The position numbers and the translations under genes were made by a program. Positions 24,618 to 33,396 of a stretch of DNA of 64,000 bases are shown piece by piece (the first letter of the stretch is position 1; each line of letters begins with the position of its first letter). Location: NCBI RefSeq assembly GCF_000367525.1, contig NZ_HF570956.1, forward strand, positions 1,111,896 to 1,175,895. The letters are read 5' to 3'. The DNA is from Phycicoccus elongatus Lp2. GTDB lineage: Bacteria; Actinomycetota; Actinomycetes; Actinomycetales; Dermatophilaceae. The notes under the pieces were generated by a model. It did not search any database, was not told the DNA's origin, and saw only the letters and a program-made list of their open reading frames with translations.

Positions 24618-26273
24618 CTAACGCGCGGGCTGCGTCGCGCGTTTCCGGATCGCCCGGCTGTTGAGGGCCAGGCCGAGCAGGACGACGAAGCCGAGCACGG
24701 CGCCACGCTCGGGCCAAGAGCCCAGCCGGTCGGCCAGGCTGCTCTGGGCCATCGGCTGCACCAGGCCCGCTCGCTGCTCCGCCGTGAACAGGCCGGTCTT
24801 GCCGGTCACCCGCCCGCGATCGTCGATGAACCCGGACACCCCGACCGTGGACACGTGCACGACGTGCCGCCCGTGCTCGACGGCCCGCAGTCGCGAGATG
24901 GCGAACTGCTGCTCGGACTCGGCGCTGAAGCCGAAGGTCGCATTGTTGGTCTGGACGAGCAGGACGCTCGGGGTCGAGCCGGCCGCCGCCACGCTGTCCC
25001 GGATCAGCCCGTCATAGGCGACCTCGAAGCAGATCGTCGGCAGCACGGCATACGCCTTGTCGGTGGCGGTCCCCCGTCCCGGCGCGCTCCCCTGCACCTC
25101 GAAGACGCCGATCTCGTCACCGGCGACGAAATTGCCGGCCAACTCCGCCGCCGGGCTGAAGCGGGAGAAGAAGTCGCGATAAGGGATGTATTCGGCGAAG
25201 GGCACCGGGTGCAATTTGGTGTAGCGCTCCGGCTCCCCTCCCCCGGGCCGATAGAGCAGCGAGACATTGCTGTTGTGGTCGACGGGCTCGGCCAGCACCG
25301 CGCCGACGACGAGCGGCACGTCGACCGCGTCGACGGCGCGTTGGATCTGGGCGGCAGCGTCCGTGTTGCGGAAGGGGTCGATGTCGGAGGAGTTCTCCGG
25401 CCAGACGACGAGGCTCAGGTCCTTCCAGCCGTTCTGGCGCGCCTGCGCCGCGAATGTCTCCGTTCCCCGGACGTGGTTGTCGAGGACGGCTCGCCGCTCG
25501 GCGTTGAAGTCCAGCCCCGCCTTGGGCACATTGCCCTGGATCAGCCCGATGCGTTCGCTGACCGACACGGCGTACTGCACCTCCGGCGGCACCGCAGCGC
25601 GCGGAAGCTGCAGGAGCAGCATGACCCCGACGGCGGCGGCGGCAACCGTCACCCGGCGTCGTCGGGTCAGCGCGAGGGCTCCGACGAGCAGCAGCATTCC
25701 CAGCAGGGCGGTGACGAAGGTGACTCCGGGAGCACCGCCCCAGCGGGCCAGCGGCAGCAGCGGGCCGTTGGCTTGCCCGAAGGCCAACCGCGCCCACGGG
25801 AAACCGCCCCACGGCGTTGTCGAGCGGGCCATCTCCTGCGCCACCCAGCCGAGCGGGACGAGCAGGTATGCCGCCCACGCACCAACGGGGCCGCCTCCCC
25901 TTCCCCCTCGCCCGAAACTGCACGATTGTGAGTTTTCGGTTCCGGCGAGCAGCCGCCTGGATGCCCACCCGACGAGGGCGCTCATGACCGCGACATAGAG
26001 CGCTTGCAAGGTGGCCAGAGCAAGCCACGGCAGGGCCCCGACATAGGTTCCGGACCACGACAGGGTGGGGATGAAGTAGCCCCAGCCCGCGAGCATCCCG
26101 AGGCCGAAACCGGCGCGGAAACCGCGGCGCCACGTCACAGCGGCCAGCAAGGCCACCCCGACCGGAGCCAGCCACCAGAGGTCATGGGTCGGGAAACTCA
26201 GCCACACCGCCACGCCGCCGGCGACGGCGCCGAGGGGGCGCGCGGCATACCGGATCAGCGAAGGCACCCGCAC
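24618..26273 (-). CDS. lnt: Apolipoprotein N-acyltransferase
   Basis: A 551-aa membrane enzyme that adds the third acyl chain to lipoproteins. The N-terminal half has about six membrane helices; the C-terminal half is a nitrilase-like domain with the glutamate in VVWPENSSD, the lysine in YTKLHPVPFAEYIPYRDF and the cysteine in PTICFEVAYDGLI. A last membrane helix ends the protein. An arginine- and glycine-rich loop near residues 110-127 (ENSQSCSFGRGG) coincides with a possible repeat inserted in frame. It lies eight bases after kal. Confidence 0.92.
   Translation of the reverse strand: MRVPSLIRYAARPLGAVAGGVAVWLSFPTHDLWWLAPVGVALLAAVTWRRGFRAGFGLGMLAGWGYFIPTLSWSGTYVGALPWLALATLQALYVAVMSALVGWASRRLLAGTENSQSCSFGRGGRGGGPVGAWAAYLLVPLGWVAQEMARSTTPWGGFPWARLAFGQANGPLLPLARWGGAPGVTFVTALLGMLLLVGALALTRRRRVTVAAAAVGVMLLLQLPRAAVPPEVQYAVSVSERIGLIQGNVPKAGLDFNAERRAVLDNHVRGTETFAAQARQNGWKDLSLVVWPENSSDIDPFRNTDAAAQIQRAVDAVDVPLVVGAVLAEPVDHNSNVSLLYRPGGGEPERYTKLHPVPFAEYIPYRDFFSRFSPAAELAGNFVAGDEIGVFEVQGSAPGRGTATDKAYAVLPTICFEVAYDGLIRDSVAAAGSTPSVLLVQTNNATFGFSAESEQQFAISRLRAVEHGRHVVHVSTVGVSGFIDDRGRVTGKTGLFTAEQRAGLVQPMAQSSLADRLGSWPERGAVLGFVVLLGLALNSRAIRKRATQPAR
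25911..25942. repeat. Short repeat-like sequence inside lnt
   Basis: An imperfect palindrome (CCGAAACT at 25912-25919 against AGTTTTCGG ending near 25939) that also resembles 23235-23268 in reverse. It is noticeably AT-richer than the surrounding gene and is read as part of a hydrophilic loop. Confidence 0.35.
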
Positions 26274-26281
26274 ACGTTAGG

Positions 26282-26677
26282 TCACTCGGCTGAGGGCACC
26301 ACGACAACGCCACGAGCGGTCGTGGCCACGATCGGTGGGTCCACCACGTCAGCGGCCGACTCGGAGCGCTCCGGGTTTCCGCGCGCGATGACGCGCACCT
26401 CGAATTCCATCTCCCGAGAGCGGTTCCCAGCGCGGACGATCCGGGCTTCGATCTCCAGGCAGTCGCCGGCGCGGACGGGAGCCCTGAACTGGACGTCGGA
26501 GTAGGACGCGAAGAGCCCCTCGTCGCCGTCGGTACGAATGCACACCTCCGTGGCGACGTCGCCGAAGGCGGCCAGGGAGTAGGCGCCGTCGACGAGGTTG
26601 CCGGCGTAATGGGCGTGCGAGTAGGGCACGTACCGGCGGTGGGTGACGGTGGTCCCGACGAGGTCCTCGCGTGACAT
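26282..26677 (-). CDS. kal: 3-aminobutyryl-CoA ammonia-lyase
   Basis: A 131-aa hotdog-fold protein. In lysine fermentation Kal removes ammonia from 3-aminobutyryl-CoA to give crotonyl-CoA. The segments VPYSHAHYAGNLVDGAYSL, VQFRAPVRAGDCLEIEARI and REMEFEVRVIARGN fit that family, and its place one base behind kamE is the usual lysine-cluster position. ATG 26677 is used; the frame is open upstream but that part overlaps kamE. A general MaoC-like thioesterase or dehydratase would be the alternative without this context. Confidence 0.82.
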   Translation of the reverse strand: MSREDLVGTTVTHRRYVPYSHAHYAGNLVDGAYSLAAFGDVATEVCIRTDGDEGLFASYSDVQFRAPVRAGDCLEIEARIVRAGNRSREMEFEVRVIARGNPERSESAADVVDPPIVATTARGVVVVPSAE

Positions 26678-26678
26678 C

Positions 26679-27539
26679 TCAGGCTCCCTTGCGCTGCGTG
26701 GTGGGCGGGGTGACGAGGGCGTGGACGAGATAGCTGGCCACCTCACCGGGCGTGGTGCCACGACCGAAGATGCGGTCGACACCCAGAGCGCCGGCCGATC
26801 CCTCCTCGAAGCGGGGGCCACCGACGACCAGCAGCGGCACCTTGCCCGCGGGGAAGGCCTCGCGGAAGGCCGCCGACATGGCCGTGGTGTTGTGGATGTG
26901 GGCGTCGCGCTGGGTCACGACCTGGCTGACGAGGACGGCGTCGGCCTTGAGTTCCCGGGCGGTGTTGACGAGCTCGGGGACGAGCACTTGGGCGCCGAGG
27001 TTGTGGACGTCGAGTTCGCGGTAGTACTCCAGCCCTTTCTCCCCCGCAAATCCCTTGATGTTGAGGATGGCGTCGATGCCGACGGTGTGGGCGTCGGTGC
27101 CGATGCAGGCGCCGACGACGACCAACTTGCGGCGCAGGTGCTTCTTGACCGCGGTGTTGACCTCCTTGGAGGACAGCAGGTCGAATTCACGCTCGGCCAC
27201 CTCGACAGCGCGGACGTCGACGAGGTGGGTGACCGGCCCGTAGACGACGAAGAAGGTGAACTTCGGTCCAATGGCCTTGGCGTGCACCAACAGTGGGGCG
27301 CTCATCCCCATCTTGCTCGCCAGTTGCAGTGCCGCGCCCTCGGCCCTCTTGTCGTGCGGCAACGGGAGGGTGAAGGACAGTTGCACCATCCCGTCGCCCG
27401 TCGTGTCGCCGTAGGGCCGCACCAGCGGGCTCGGCTCTTGCAGACTCGCCTCCCCGGGCAGGGCGTCCTCGATCCGGCGCTCACCGATGTGGTGACGGGT
27501 CGTGTTGCGGGCCTCCTGGGCCTCCGTGCGGGGGGTCAT
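26679..27539 (-). CDS. kamE: Lysine 5,6-aminomutase beta subunit
   Basis: A 286-aa cobalamin-binding subunit. Together with KamD it moves the terminal amino group of beta-lysine to make 3,5-diaminohexanoate, using adenosylcobalamin and PLP. The B12 motif DxHxxG is seen as GTDAHTVGIDAI. The N-terminal dimerisation part (about 45-110) includes VRPYGDTTGDGMVQLSFTLP, and LLVVGGPRFEEG closes the Rossmann domain. ATG at 27539 shares four bases with the kamD stop. Confidence 0.92.
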   Translation of the reverse strand: MTPRTEAQEARNTTRHHIGERRIEDALPGEASLQEPSPLVRPYGDTTGDGMVQLSFTLPLPHDKRAEGAALQLASKMGMSAPLLVHAKAIGPKFTFFVVYGPVTHLVDVRAVEVAEREFDLLSSKEVNTAVKKHLRRKLVVVGACIGTDAHTVGIDAILNIKGFAGEKGLEYYRELDVHNLGAQVLVPELVNTARELKADAVLVSQVVTQRDAHIHNTTAMSAAFREAFPAGKVPLLVVGGPRFEEGSAGALGVDRIFGRGTTPGEVASYLVHALVTPPTTQRKGA

Positions 27540-29185
27540 CGGGTTGCTCCTTCCTCGCGTCGTCGCCCCGCCGCGCTGCGCGGCGGATCCACCGTCTCCA
27601 GCAGGTCGATCGCGGGGTTGTCGTAGTCGTCGGCCTTGCGTGCCACGCCGTCCAGGCCCTTGCCCTTGGTCGGGGGTCGCTTCATCGCGCCGAAGGTGCC
27701 ATCGGCGATGGCAGCCAACAGCGGCTGGGGGTATGCCGTGTCCGCGCCACCGCTACCGGTTGCGATCTCATCGAGCAGGGCGACGGCCTCGTCGAGCACC
27801 TGTCGGGCGCGGGTCTGGATGAAGCCGTCACGTGGCGGGTGGAAGTCCTCGGTGAGTCCACCCGCGGCATTGAGCACGTACCGGACGTTCTGCAGAGCGA
27901 GGTCGCGGTCCGAGAGCCACGGGGTGACGACGGCTTCGGTCATCATGCCCACGAGCAGGATGCCCTGCCCGGTCATCGCGCCGGCGAGGTTGAAGAAGCC
28001 GTCGAGCAGATGGCCCCGGAAGACGTCGCCCGTCATGTGCTTGGTCGGTGGCATCCACTTCAGTGGCGCCTCGGGAAAGAGTTGCCGGGCCAACAGGGCA
28101 TGGGCGAGTTCGAGGCGGAAGGAATCCGGGATCGACGGATCGATCTCGAAGGCGTGACCGAGCCCGAGCTGCCAGTCCTGCAGCCCCGCCTCCTTGGCGA
28201 AGTACTCGTTGAGGAGCTGGCTGACGGTCACCGTGTGGGCGGCCTCGACGGCGTCGGCCGTGGTCAGGTAGTTGTCCTCGCCGGTGTTGATGATGATCCC
28301 CGCCCGCGCGTGGACCTGGCGCGAGAACCGCTGGTCGACAAAGGTCCTGATCGGGTTGATGTCGCGGAAGAGGATTCCGTACATCGAGTCGTTGAGCATC
28401 ATGTCGAGCCGCTCGAGTCCGGCCAGGGTGGCGATCTCGGGCATGCACAGGCCGGAGGCGTAGTTGGTCAGGCGGATGTAGCGACCGAGTTCCTTGCTGC
28501 TCTCGTCGAGGGCGGCCCGCATCAGCCGGAAGTTCTCCTGAGTGGCATACGTCCCGGCATACCCCTCGTGGGTCTCACCCTCGGGGACGAAGTCGAGCAG
28601 GCTCTGCCCGGTCGACCGGATGACGGCAATGATGTCGGCACCCTCCCGGGCCGCCTCCTGGGCCTGCGGGATGTCCTCGCGGATGTCGCCCGTGGCCACG
28701 ATGAGGTAGATCCACGGCTTCTGCTTCGGGTCGCCGTGGCGGGTGATCAGCCGCTCCCGTGTCGCGCGCTGCTTGTCGATGGTGCGTATGCCGCGGCCCA
28801 CGGCCGTCCGCGCCGCGCGGCGGGCCCGCGTCCGGTGCGCCTTCTCGGGGAGTCGGAAGGTCACTCCCCCACTGCTCGCCTTCTGCGCGAGCGTGAGCAG
28901 GTCGGGCGCTGCACCGGAGATCAGGGCATCCCAGATCGGGGTGGTCACGCCATGCTCCAGGCCGACCTGCTCGCGGACGGCGTCGACCAGGTGGTTGACC
29001 CACGGGACGTTCTCATGGTCAGCGCCGGTCAGGCCGGCCATCCGCAAGGTGGCCCGCTCCACCGAGACGGTCGTGTGGGCCCGGGCAAGGTCAACGACCG
29101 GTTTCCCCGCTCGGCGAGCCAGCGTGCGGGCCCGCCGGACGGTGACGGGGTCGAGTTCGAGACGGCGCGGCACACGAGGAGTCAC
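27536..29185 (-). CDS. kamD: Lysine 5,6-aminomutase alpha subunit
   Basis: A 549-aa TIM-barrel subunit that holds substrate and PLP in the B12-dependent 5,6-aminomutase. Recognisable segments are VPWVNHLVDAV, the barrel stretch KPWIYLIVATGDIREDIPQA, RLTNYASGLCMPEIATLAG, MMLNDSMYGILFRDINPIRT and INTGEDNYLTT. The length is a little above the usual 510-520 because of a basic N-terminal extension and an arginine-rich tail. GTG start at 29185; first gene of a kamD-kamE-kal operon that may run on into lnt. Confidence 0.93.
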   Translation of the reverse strand: MTPRVPRRLELDPVTVRRARTLARRAGKPVVDLARAHTTVSVERATLRMAGLTGADHENVPWVNHLVDAVREQVGLEHGVTTPIWDALISGAAPDLLTLAQKASSGGVTFRLPEKAHRTRARRAARTAVGRGIRTIDKQRATRERLITRHGDPKQKPWIYLIVATGDIREDIPQAQEAAREGADIIAVIRSTGQSLLDFVPEGETHEGYAGTYATQENFRLMRAALDESSKELGRYIRLTNYASGLCMPEIATLAGLERLDMMLNDSMYGILFRDINPIRTFVDQRFSRQVHARAGIIINTGEDNYLTTADAVEAAHTVTVSQLLNEYFAKEAGLQDWQLGLGHAFEIDPSIPDSFRLELAHALLARQLFPEAPLKWMPPTKHMTGDVFRGHLLDGFFNLAGAMTGQGILLVGMMTEAVVTPWLSDRDLALQNVRYVLNAAGGLTEDFHPPRDGFIQTRARQVLDEAVALLDEIATGSGGADTAYPQPLLAAIADGTFGAMKRPPTKGKGLDGVARKADDYDNPAIDLLETVDPPRSAAGRRREEGATR

Positions 29186-29310
29186 GCCCAGAATCTATCA
29201 GTCACGCAAGGACTTGCGGCCCATCAGCGCCGTGACCGCAAATCCTCCCGTCCTTCGGCCTTGTTTCCAATGGCCGCGGTTGTTCCACCGGAGCAGCCTC
29301 GAGTCACGCC

Positions 29311-29466
29311 GTGCGTGGCGACATCCTAGAGTTGCCGTCACCCCGTGGCGCCCGGGGCCACGAGCAACGGGGTCGTCGCCACGCGGTGATCGTCCAGTCC
29401 GACGACCTGCCCTTGTCCATCGTCCCGGTCGAGCAGGCCCTGCGACTGGTGCCGGCCCTGGAGTGA
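29311..29466 (+). pseudogene. MazF-type toxin remnant with deleted middle
   Basis: A 51-codon frame from GTG. It begins like a MazF/PemK toxin (RGDILELPSPRGARGHEQRG, then RHAVIVQSDDLPLS) and then jumps to the family end (VEQALRLVPAL). Whole toxins have about 100-115 residues, so the central half with the conserved Thr and the strand core is missing. The frame is intact across the join. No antitoxin gene is seen next to it. It fills most of the 300-base gap between kamD and ackA. Confidence 0.7.
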
Positions 29467-29494
29467 GTGAGGTCGATTCCGGTCGGGCGGCGGG

Positions 29495-30625
29495 TCACTC
29501 GCCGATCTCGCCGCTGACCACGCGCACCGATTGGAGAGCGATCTCCAACTCCTCGTTCGTGGGAATGACCAGGGCCGGGATCCGGCTCTCGCGCGAGGTG
29601 ATGCTCCGCTCCCCTGCGCCCGCCTCGTTCGCAGACGCATCCAGGACCATACCGAGCAGGGTCAGCCGCTCGATCAGGGCCGCGCGCAACGGCGCCGCAT
29701 GCTCACCGATTCCCCCCGTGAAGACGAGGGCATCGACGCGACCGAGCTCGGCGGCATACGCCCCGACGTACTTGACCAACCGGTGCACCACGACGTCGAA
29801 GGCCAACGACGCGTCGGGGTCACCGGCGGCCCGTCGGTCGAGGATCTCCCGGAAGTCGGAGGCCCCGGCGAGGCCGAGCAGTCCGCTCGCCTTGTTCAAC
29901 GCCGTGTCGTATGCCGCGGCGTCCAGTCCCGCGACCCGCTCCAGGTAGGCCCCGAGCGCGGGATCGACGTCCCCGCTTCGCGTGCCCATCACGAGTCCTT
30001 CGAGTGGTGTCATGCCCATCGAGGTGTCGACCGACCGGCCGGCGTGCACGGCGGCGGCGCTGCACCCGTTGCCCAGGTGGAGAACGACCAGGTCGGTCAC
30101 GTCCACCGGGCGACCCAGGAGCGCAGCGGCGCGCCGCGAGACGTAGCCGATCGACGTGCCGTGGAAGCCATAGCGACGGACCCGCAACTCCTCACGCCAC
30201 GCGGCGGGCACGGCATACGTGTGGGCCGCGGGCGGCATGCTCTGGTGGAAGGCGGTGTCGAAGACCGCGACGTGCGGCACGTCCGGGAAGGCCGCGAGGG
30301 CGGCGTCGATGCCGAGCAACCCCGCCGGGTTGTGCAGGGGGGCAAGGGGAACCAGTCGCTCCACCTCGGCCCGGACCTCGGCGGTGATGACCGCTGGGTC
30401 GCTGAAACTCGCGCCGCCGTGGACGACTCGGTGGCCCACGGCGACGAGTCCGTCGAGGTCGTGACCGTCGGCGCCGATCCGCCGCAGCGCCTCCGTCAGC
30501 GCGGCACCATGGTCCGTGACACGCTCGATGAGGCCCTTGACGAGGGTGGCCCGGGAGGACACGTCGATGAGCTGGAACTTCAGCGACGACGAACCGGCGT
30601 TGATCACCAGCACGAGGGAGGTCAT
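29495..30625 (-). CDS. ackA: Acetate kinase
   Basis: A 376-aa ASKHA-fold kinase that interconverts acetyl phosphate and acetate with ATP. N-terminal LVINAGSSSLKFQLID, VGHRVVHGGASF, YGFHGTSIGYVSRRAA, LHLGNGCSAAAV and VFTGGIGEHAAPLRAALIERL are all family motifs. ATG start overlaps the pta stop by four bases. With pta it makes the acetate-ATP branch that could collect acetyl-CoA from lysine breakdown or overflow. Confidence 0.95.
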   Translation of the reverse strand: MTSLVLVINAGSSSLKFQLIDVSSRATLVKGLIERVTDHGAALTEALRRIGADGHDLDGLVAVGHRVVHGGASFSDPAVITAEVRAEVERLVPLAPLHNPAGLLGIDAALAAFPDVPHVAVFDTAFHQSMPPAAHTYAVPAAWREELRVRRYGFHGTSIGYVSRRAAALLGRPVDVTDLVVLHLGNGCSAAAVHAGRSVDTSMGMTPLEGLVMGTRSGDVDPALGAYLERVAGLDAAAYDTALNKASGLLGLAGASDFREILDRRAAGDPDASLAFDVVVHRLVKYVGAYAAELGRVDALVFTGGIGEHAAPLRAALIERLTLLGMVLDASANEAGAGERSITSRESRIPALVIPTNEELEIALQSVRVVSGEIGE

Positions 30626-32691
30626 TGGGCACCTGCCTGGACGGCCGTGATGGCAATGGTGTTGACGATGTCCCGGACCAGGGCCCCCCGCGACAGGTCG
30701 TTGACCGGCTTGCCCAGGCCCTGAAGCACCGGCCCGATGGCGACCGCGCGGGCGCTGCGCTGCACGGCTTTGTAGGTGTTGTTGCCCGTGTTGAGGTCGG
30801 GGAAGACGAGCACCGTGGCCCGGCCGGCGACCGGGCTGTCCTTGAGCTTGGTCGCGGCGACGTGCGGATCGACGGCCGCGTCGTACTGGATCGGTCCCTC
30901 GATGAGGAGTTCGGGTGCACGTTCACGAACCAGTGCAGTGGCCTCACGGACCTTCTCGACGTCGGCGCCTGACCCGGATCCGCCGGTCGAGTAGGACAGC
31001 ATGGCCACGCGGGGTTCGATGCCGAACTGGGCGGCGGTCTGGGCCGAGGAGATCGCGATGTCAGCGAGTTGGTCGGCGTTCGGGTCCGGATTGATGGCGC
31101 AGTCCCCATAGACGAGCACCCGGTCGGCCAGGCACATGAGGAAGACGCTGGAGACGATGGACACCCCCGGTGCGGTGCGCACGACCTCGAGTGCCGGCCG
31201 CACGGTCGCGGCCGTCGTCGTGATCGATCCGGACACCATGCCGTCGGCGTGGCCGCCATGGACCATGAGGGTGCCGAAGTAGGAGGGGTCGACGACGGCG
31301 TCGGCGGCCATCTCGACGGTGACACCCTTGTGAGCGCGCAGCCGGGCATATTCCTGGGCGAAGGCCAGCCGCAGCGGCGAGTTCGCGGGATCGATGACGG
31401 TGACCTCGCCCAGGTCGAGGCCGACCCGCCGGTTGGCCTGTTCGATCGCCGACCGGTCACCGAGGAGGACGAGCTCGGCGATCCCGCGCTCGCGGACCTG
31501 ACGGGCCGCTTCGAGGATCCGCGGCTCGGCGCCTTCGGGCAGGACGATCCGTGCCTTGGCCGCCCGGGCATCGTCGACCAACTGGTGCTCGAACATCAGG
31601 GGGGTCACGACCCCGGGCCGCGTCGGGAGCTCCAGCGCGGCCAGGACCGACGACGTGGCCAGGCGGTTCCCGAGCACCTGGATGGCCGTGTCGATCTTGC
31701 GCGTCGAGTCCGGACCGATCCGACCGGCCGCCCGACTGAGCGCGCGCGCCGTCTGCATGGTGCCGGTCTCGCAGGCGACGATCGGCAGTGCCACGTCGAT
31801 GCCGTCGATCAGGCGATCGACCTGGGGGGAGAGGGGGAACCCGCCGTTGAGGATGATCCCGGTCAGCGTCGGGAAGGTCTTGGAGCGGTGTGCCAGCAGC
31901 GCACCGATGACGATCTCCTCCCGGTCGGCCGGCACGACCACGACGCCGTCCTCGATGAGCCGGTCGAGGACGTGGGGAAGAGTCATCGCGGCGACGACGA
32001 TGCCCAGGCACTCGCGATCGAGCAGGTCGGGGTCGCCATGCACGAACACCGCATCACAGGCCTCGGCGAGGTCCTGCATGGTCGGCGCGCGCAGCAGTGG
32101 CACGTCCGGGAGCGCGACGACGGGGACGGGACCGACCCGCTCGGCGACGGCCGCGGCATACCGGTCGACATCGGTGGGTGCGACCTGGTTGACGACCACG
32201 CCGCTCACCGTTGCGTGGTTCTCGGCCGCCGCGGCCAGGGCGGCATCCACGGCCGCGGCTGCGCCCGAGGCGGGCCGCTCCCCCGTCGGCAGCACGAGCA
32301 CCATGCGCGCGCCGAGGTTGGCGGCGATCCGGGCGTTGACCGAGAACTCGGTGGGGGTCGCGATGTCGCTGAAGTCGGAGCCGATGACCAGGACGAGATC
32401 GCAACGATCGGCGACCGCATGGAAGCGGTCGACGATGTCGCTCATCGCCGCGTCGAGGTCGGCGTGCACCTCCTCATAGGACACGCCACACAGGTCCTCC
32501 GTCGGCGGGGATTCGGGGCCGAGACGGGCGCGGAGCACGTCGAGGAGGGCGTCCTCGCCGACGGCCGGCACGATGGGTCGGAAGGGCAGGACACGTCCCA
32601 CTCGCCGACCGAGATGTTCGAGCAGGGCCAAGGCCACTGCCGACTTGCCCGATGCCGCCTCGGTGGCGGCCAAATAGATGCTCTCGACCAC
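30622..32691 (-). CDS. pta: Phosphate acetyltransferase (long form)
   Basis: A 689-aa enzyme that converts acetyl-CoA and phosphate to acetyl phosphate. The N-terminal part (about 1-200) is the P-loop-like dethiobiotin-synthase domain (IYLAATEAASGKSAVALALLEHLG), the middle is the DRTGG domain (about 215-330), and the C-terminal 320 residues are the catalytic domain (ARIVLPEGAEPRILEAA, MVHGGHADGMVSGSITTTA, LSYSTGGSGSGADVEKVR). GTG start; leads the pta-ackA pair and diverges from the DUF1707 gene with 22 bases between. Confidence 0.94.
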   Translation of the reverse strand: MVESIYLAATEAASGKSAVALALLEHLGRRVGRVLPFRPIVPAVGEDALLDVLRARLGPESPPTEDLCGVSYEEVHADLDAAMSDIVDRFHAVADRCDLVLVIGSDFSDIATPTEFSVNARIAANLGARMVLVLPTGERPASGAAAAVDAALAAAAENHATVSGVVVNQVAPTDVDRYAAAVAERVGPVPVVALPDVPLLRAPTMQDLAEACDAVFVHGDPDLLDRECLGIVVAAMTLPHVLDRLIEDGVVVVPADREEIVIGALLAHRSKTFPTLTGIILNGGFPLSPQVDRLIDGIDVALPIVACETGTMQTARALSRAAGRIGPDSTRKIDTAIQVLGNRLATSSVLAALELPTRPGVVTPLMFEHQLVDDARAAKARIVLPEGAEPRILEAARQVRERGIAELVLLGDRSAIEQANRRVGLDLGEVTVIDPANSPLRLAFAQEYARLRAHKGVTVEMAADAVVDPSYFGTLMVHGGHADGMVSGSITTTAATVRPALEVVRTAPGVSIVSSVFLMCLADRVLVYGDCAINPDPNADQLADIAISSAQTAAQFGIEPRVAMLSYSTGGSGSGADVEKVREATALVRERAPELLIEGPIQYDAAVDPHVAATKLKDSPVAGRATVLVFPDLNTGNNTYKAVQRSARAVAIGPVLQGLGKPVNDLSRGALVRDIVNTIAITAVQAGAQ

Positions 32692-32713
32692 GAGGCCAAC
32701 CTATCCTCGTCGC

Positions 32714-33379
32714 ATGACAACCGACGATCCGGCACGGCTGATCACCGAGGCGGATCGGCAGCGCGCCCTGACCGTGCTTCGCCGTGCCGCAGAGGACGGG
32801 CGCCTCACGCCCACCGCGCTGGACGAGCGCTCCCGTCGAGTCCGGGAGGTGCTGCTCGTCGGCCAACTCGACGACGTGCTCGAGGGCCTGCGTCCGACGA
32901 GGGACACCGACCTGTTGTGGCCCAACTCCGAGCGCGCCACGGCCAGCCCGCCGGCCCGCACCTCCGCGTCGCAGCCCGCGTTGCCGGTCCCGGCGGGTCA
33001 TCGCGCCGACGACCGACTGGTGCTCGGGGGCGGCATGGCCAGTGACAAGCGCGCGGGGGTGTGGGTGTTGCCGCCCTATCTGCGTGTGCTCCCCCGTGTC
33101 GGGTCCATCCGTCTGGACTGCCGCCGAGCCCACGCCGAGACCGCGGTGATCGACATCGAGGTCGGCATCGGGGCGGGCAGCGTGGTGCTCGTGCTCCCCG
33201 AGGGTTGGGCGGCCAATGCCGAGCGGCTCAAGAAGGGCGTCGGCGATGTCAAGGTCAAGGTCGCCCCGACACCGGCGAGTGACTGCCCGACCATCTTCTT
33301 GCACGGCCAGGCGGGCCTGGGCTCGGTCGTCATCCGGCACGCCAACTGGTTCGAGCGGACCTTCACCGGCAAGAACTGA
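32714..33379 (+). CDS. DUF1707 domain protein with a LiaF-like C-terminal part
   Basis: A 221-aa soluble protein. Residues 8-62 form the DUF1707 helix pair (TEADRQRALTVLRRAAEDGR, LTPTALDERSRRVREVLLVGQLDDVLEGL). After a proline/alanine-rich linker, residues 105-221 form a beta-rich domain like the cell-envelope-stress protein LiaF (RVGSIRLDCRRAHAETAVIDI, VLVLPEGWAANAE). No membrane helix is seen. Function unknown; envelope stress sensing is a guess from the second domain. ATG at 32714. Confidence 0.78.
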   Translation: MTTDDPARLITEADRQRALTVLRRAAEDGRLTPTALDERSRRVREVLLVGQLDDVLEGLRPTRDTDLLWPNSERATASPPARTSASQPALPVPAGHRADDRLVLGGGMASDKRAGVWVLPPYLRVLPRVGSIRLDCRRAHAETAVIDIEVGIGAGSVVLVLPEGWAANAERLKKGVGDVKVKVAPTPASDCPTIFLHGQAGLGSVVIRHANWFERTFTGKN

Positions 33380-33396
33380 CGCCGCACGCGCCCGGG

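Noticed and set aside
31069-33045. 658-codon plus-strand frame opposite pta
   Set aside because: Mirror frame of pta codons; the DUF1707 gene also starts in a different register inside it.
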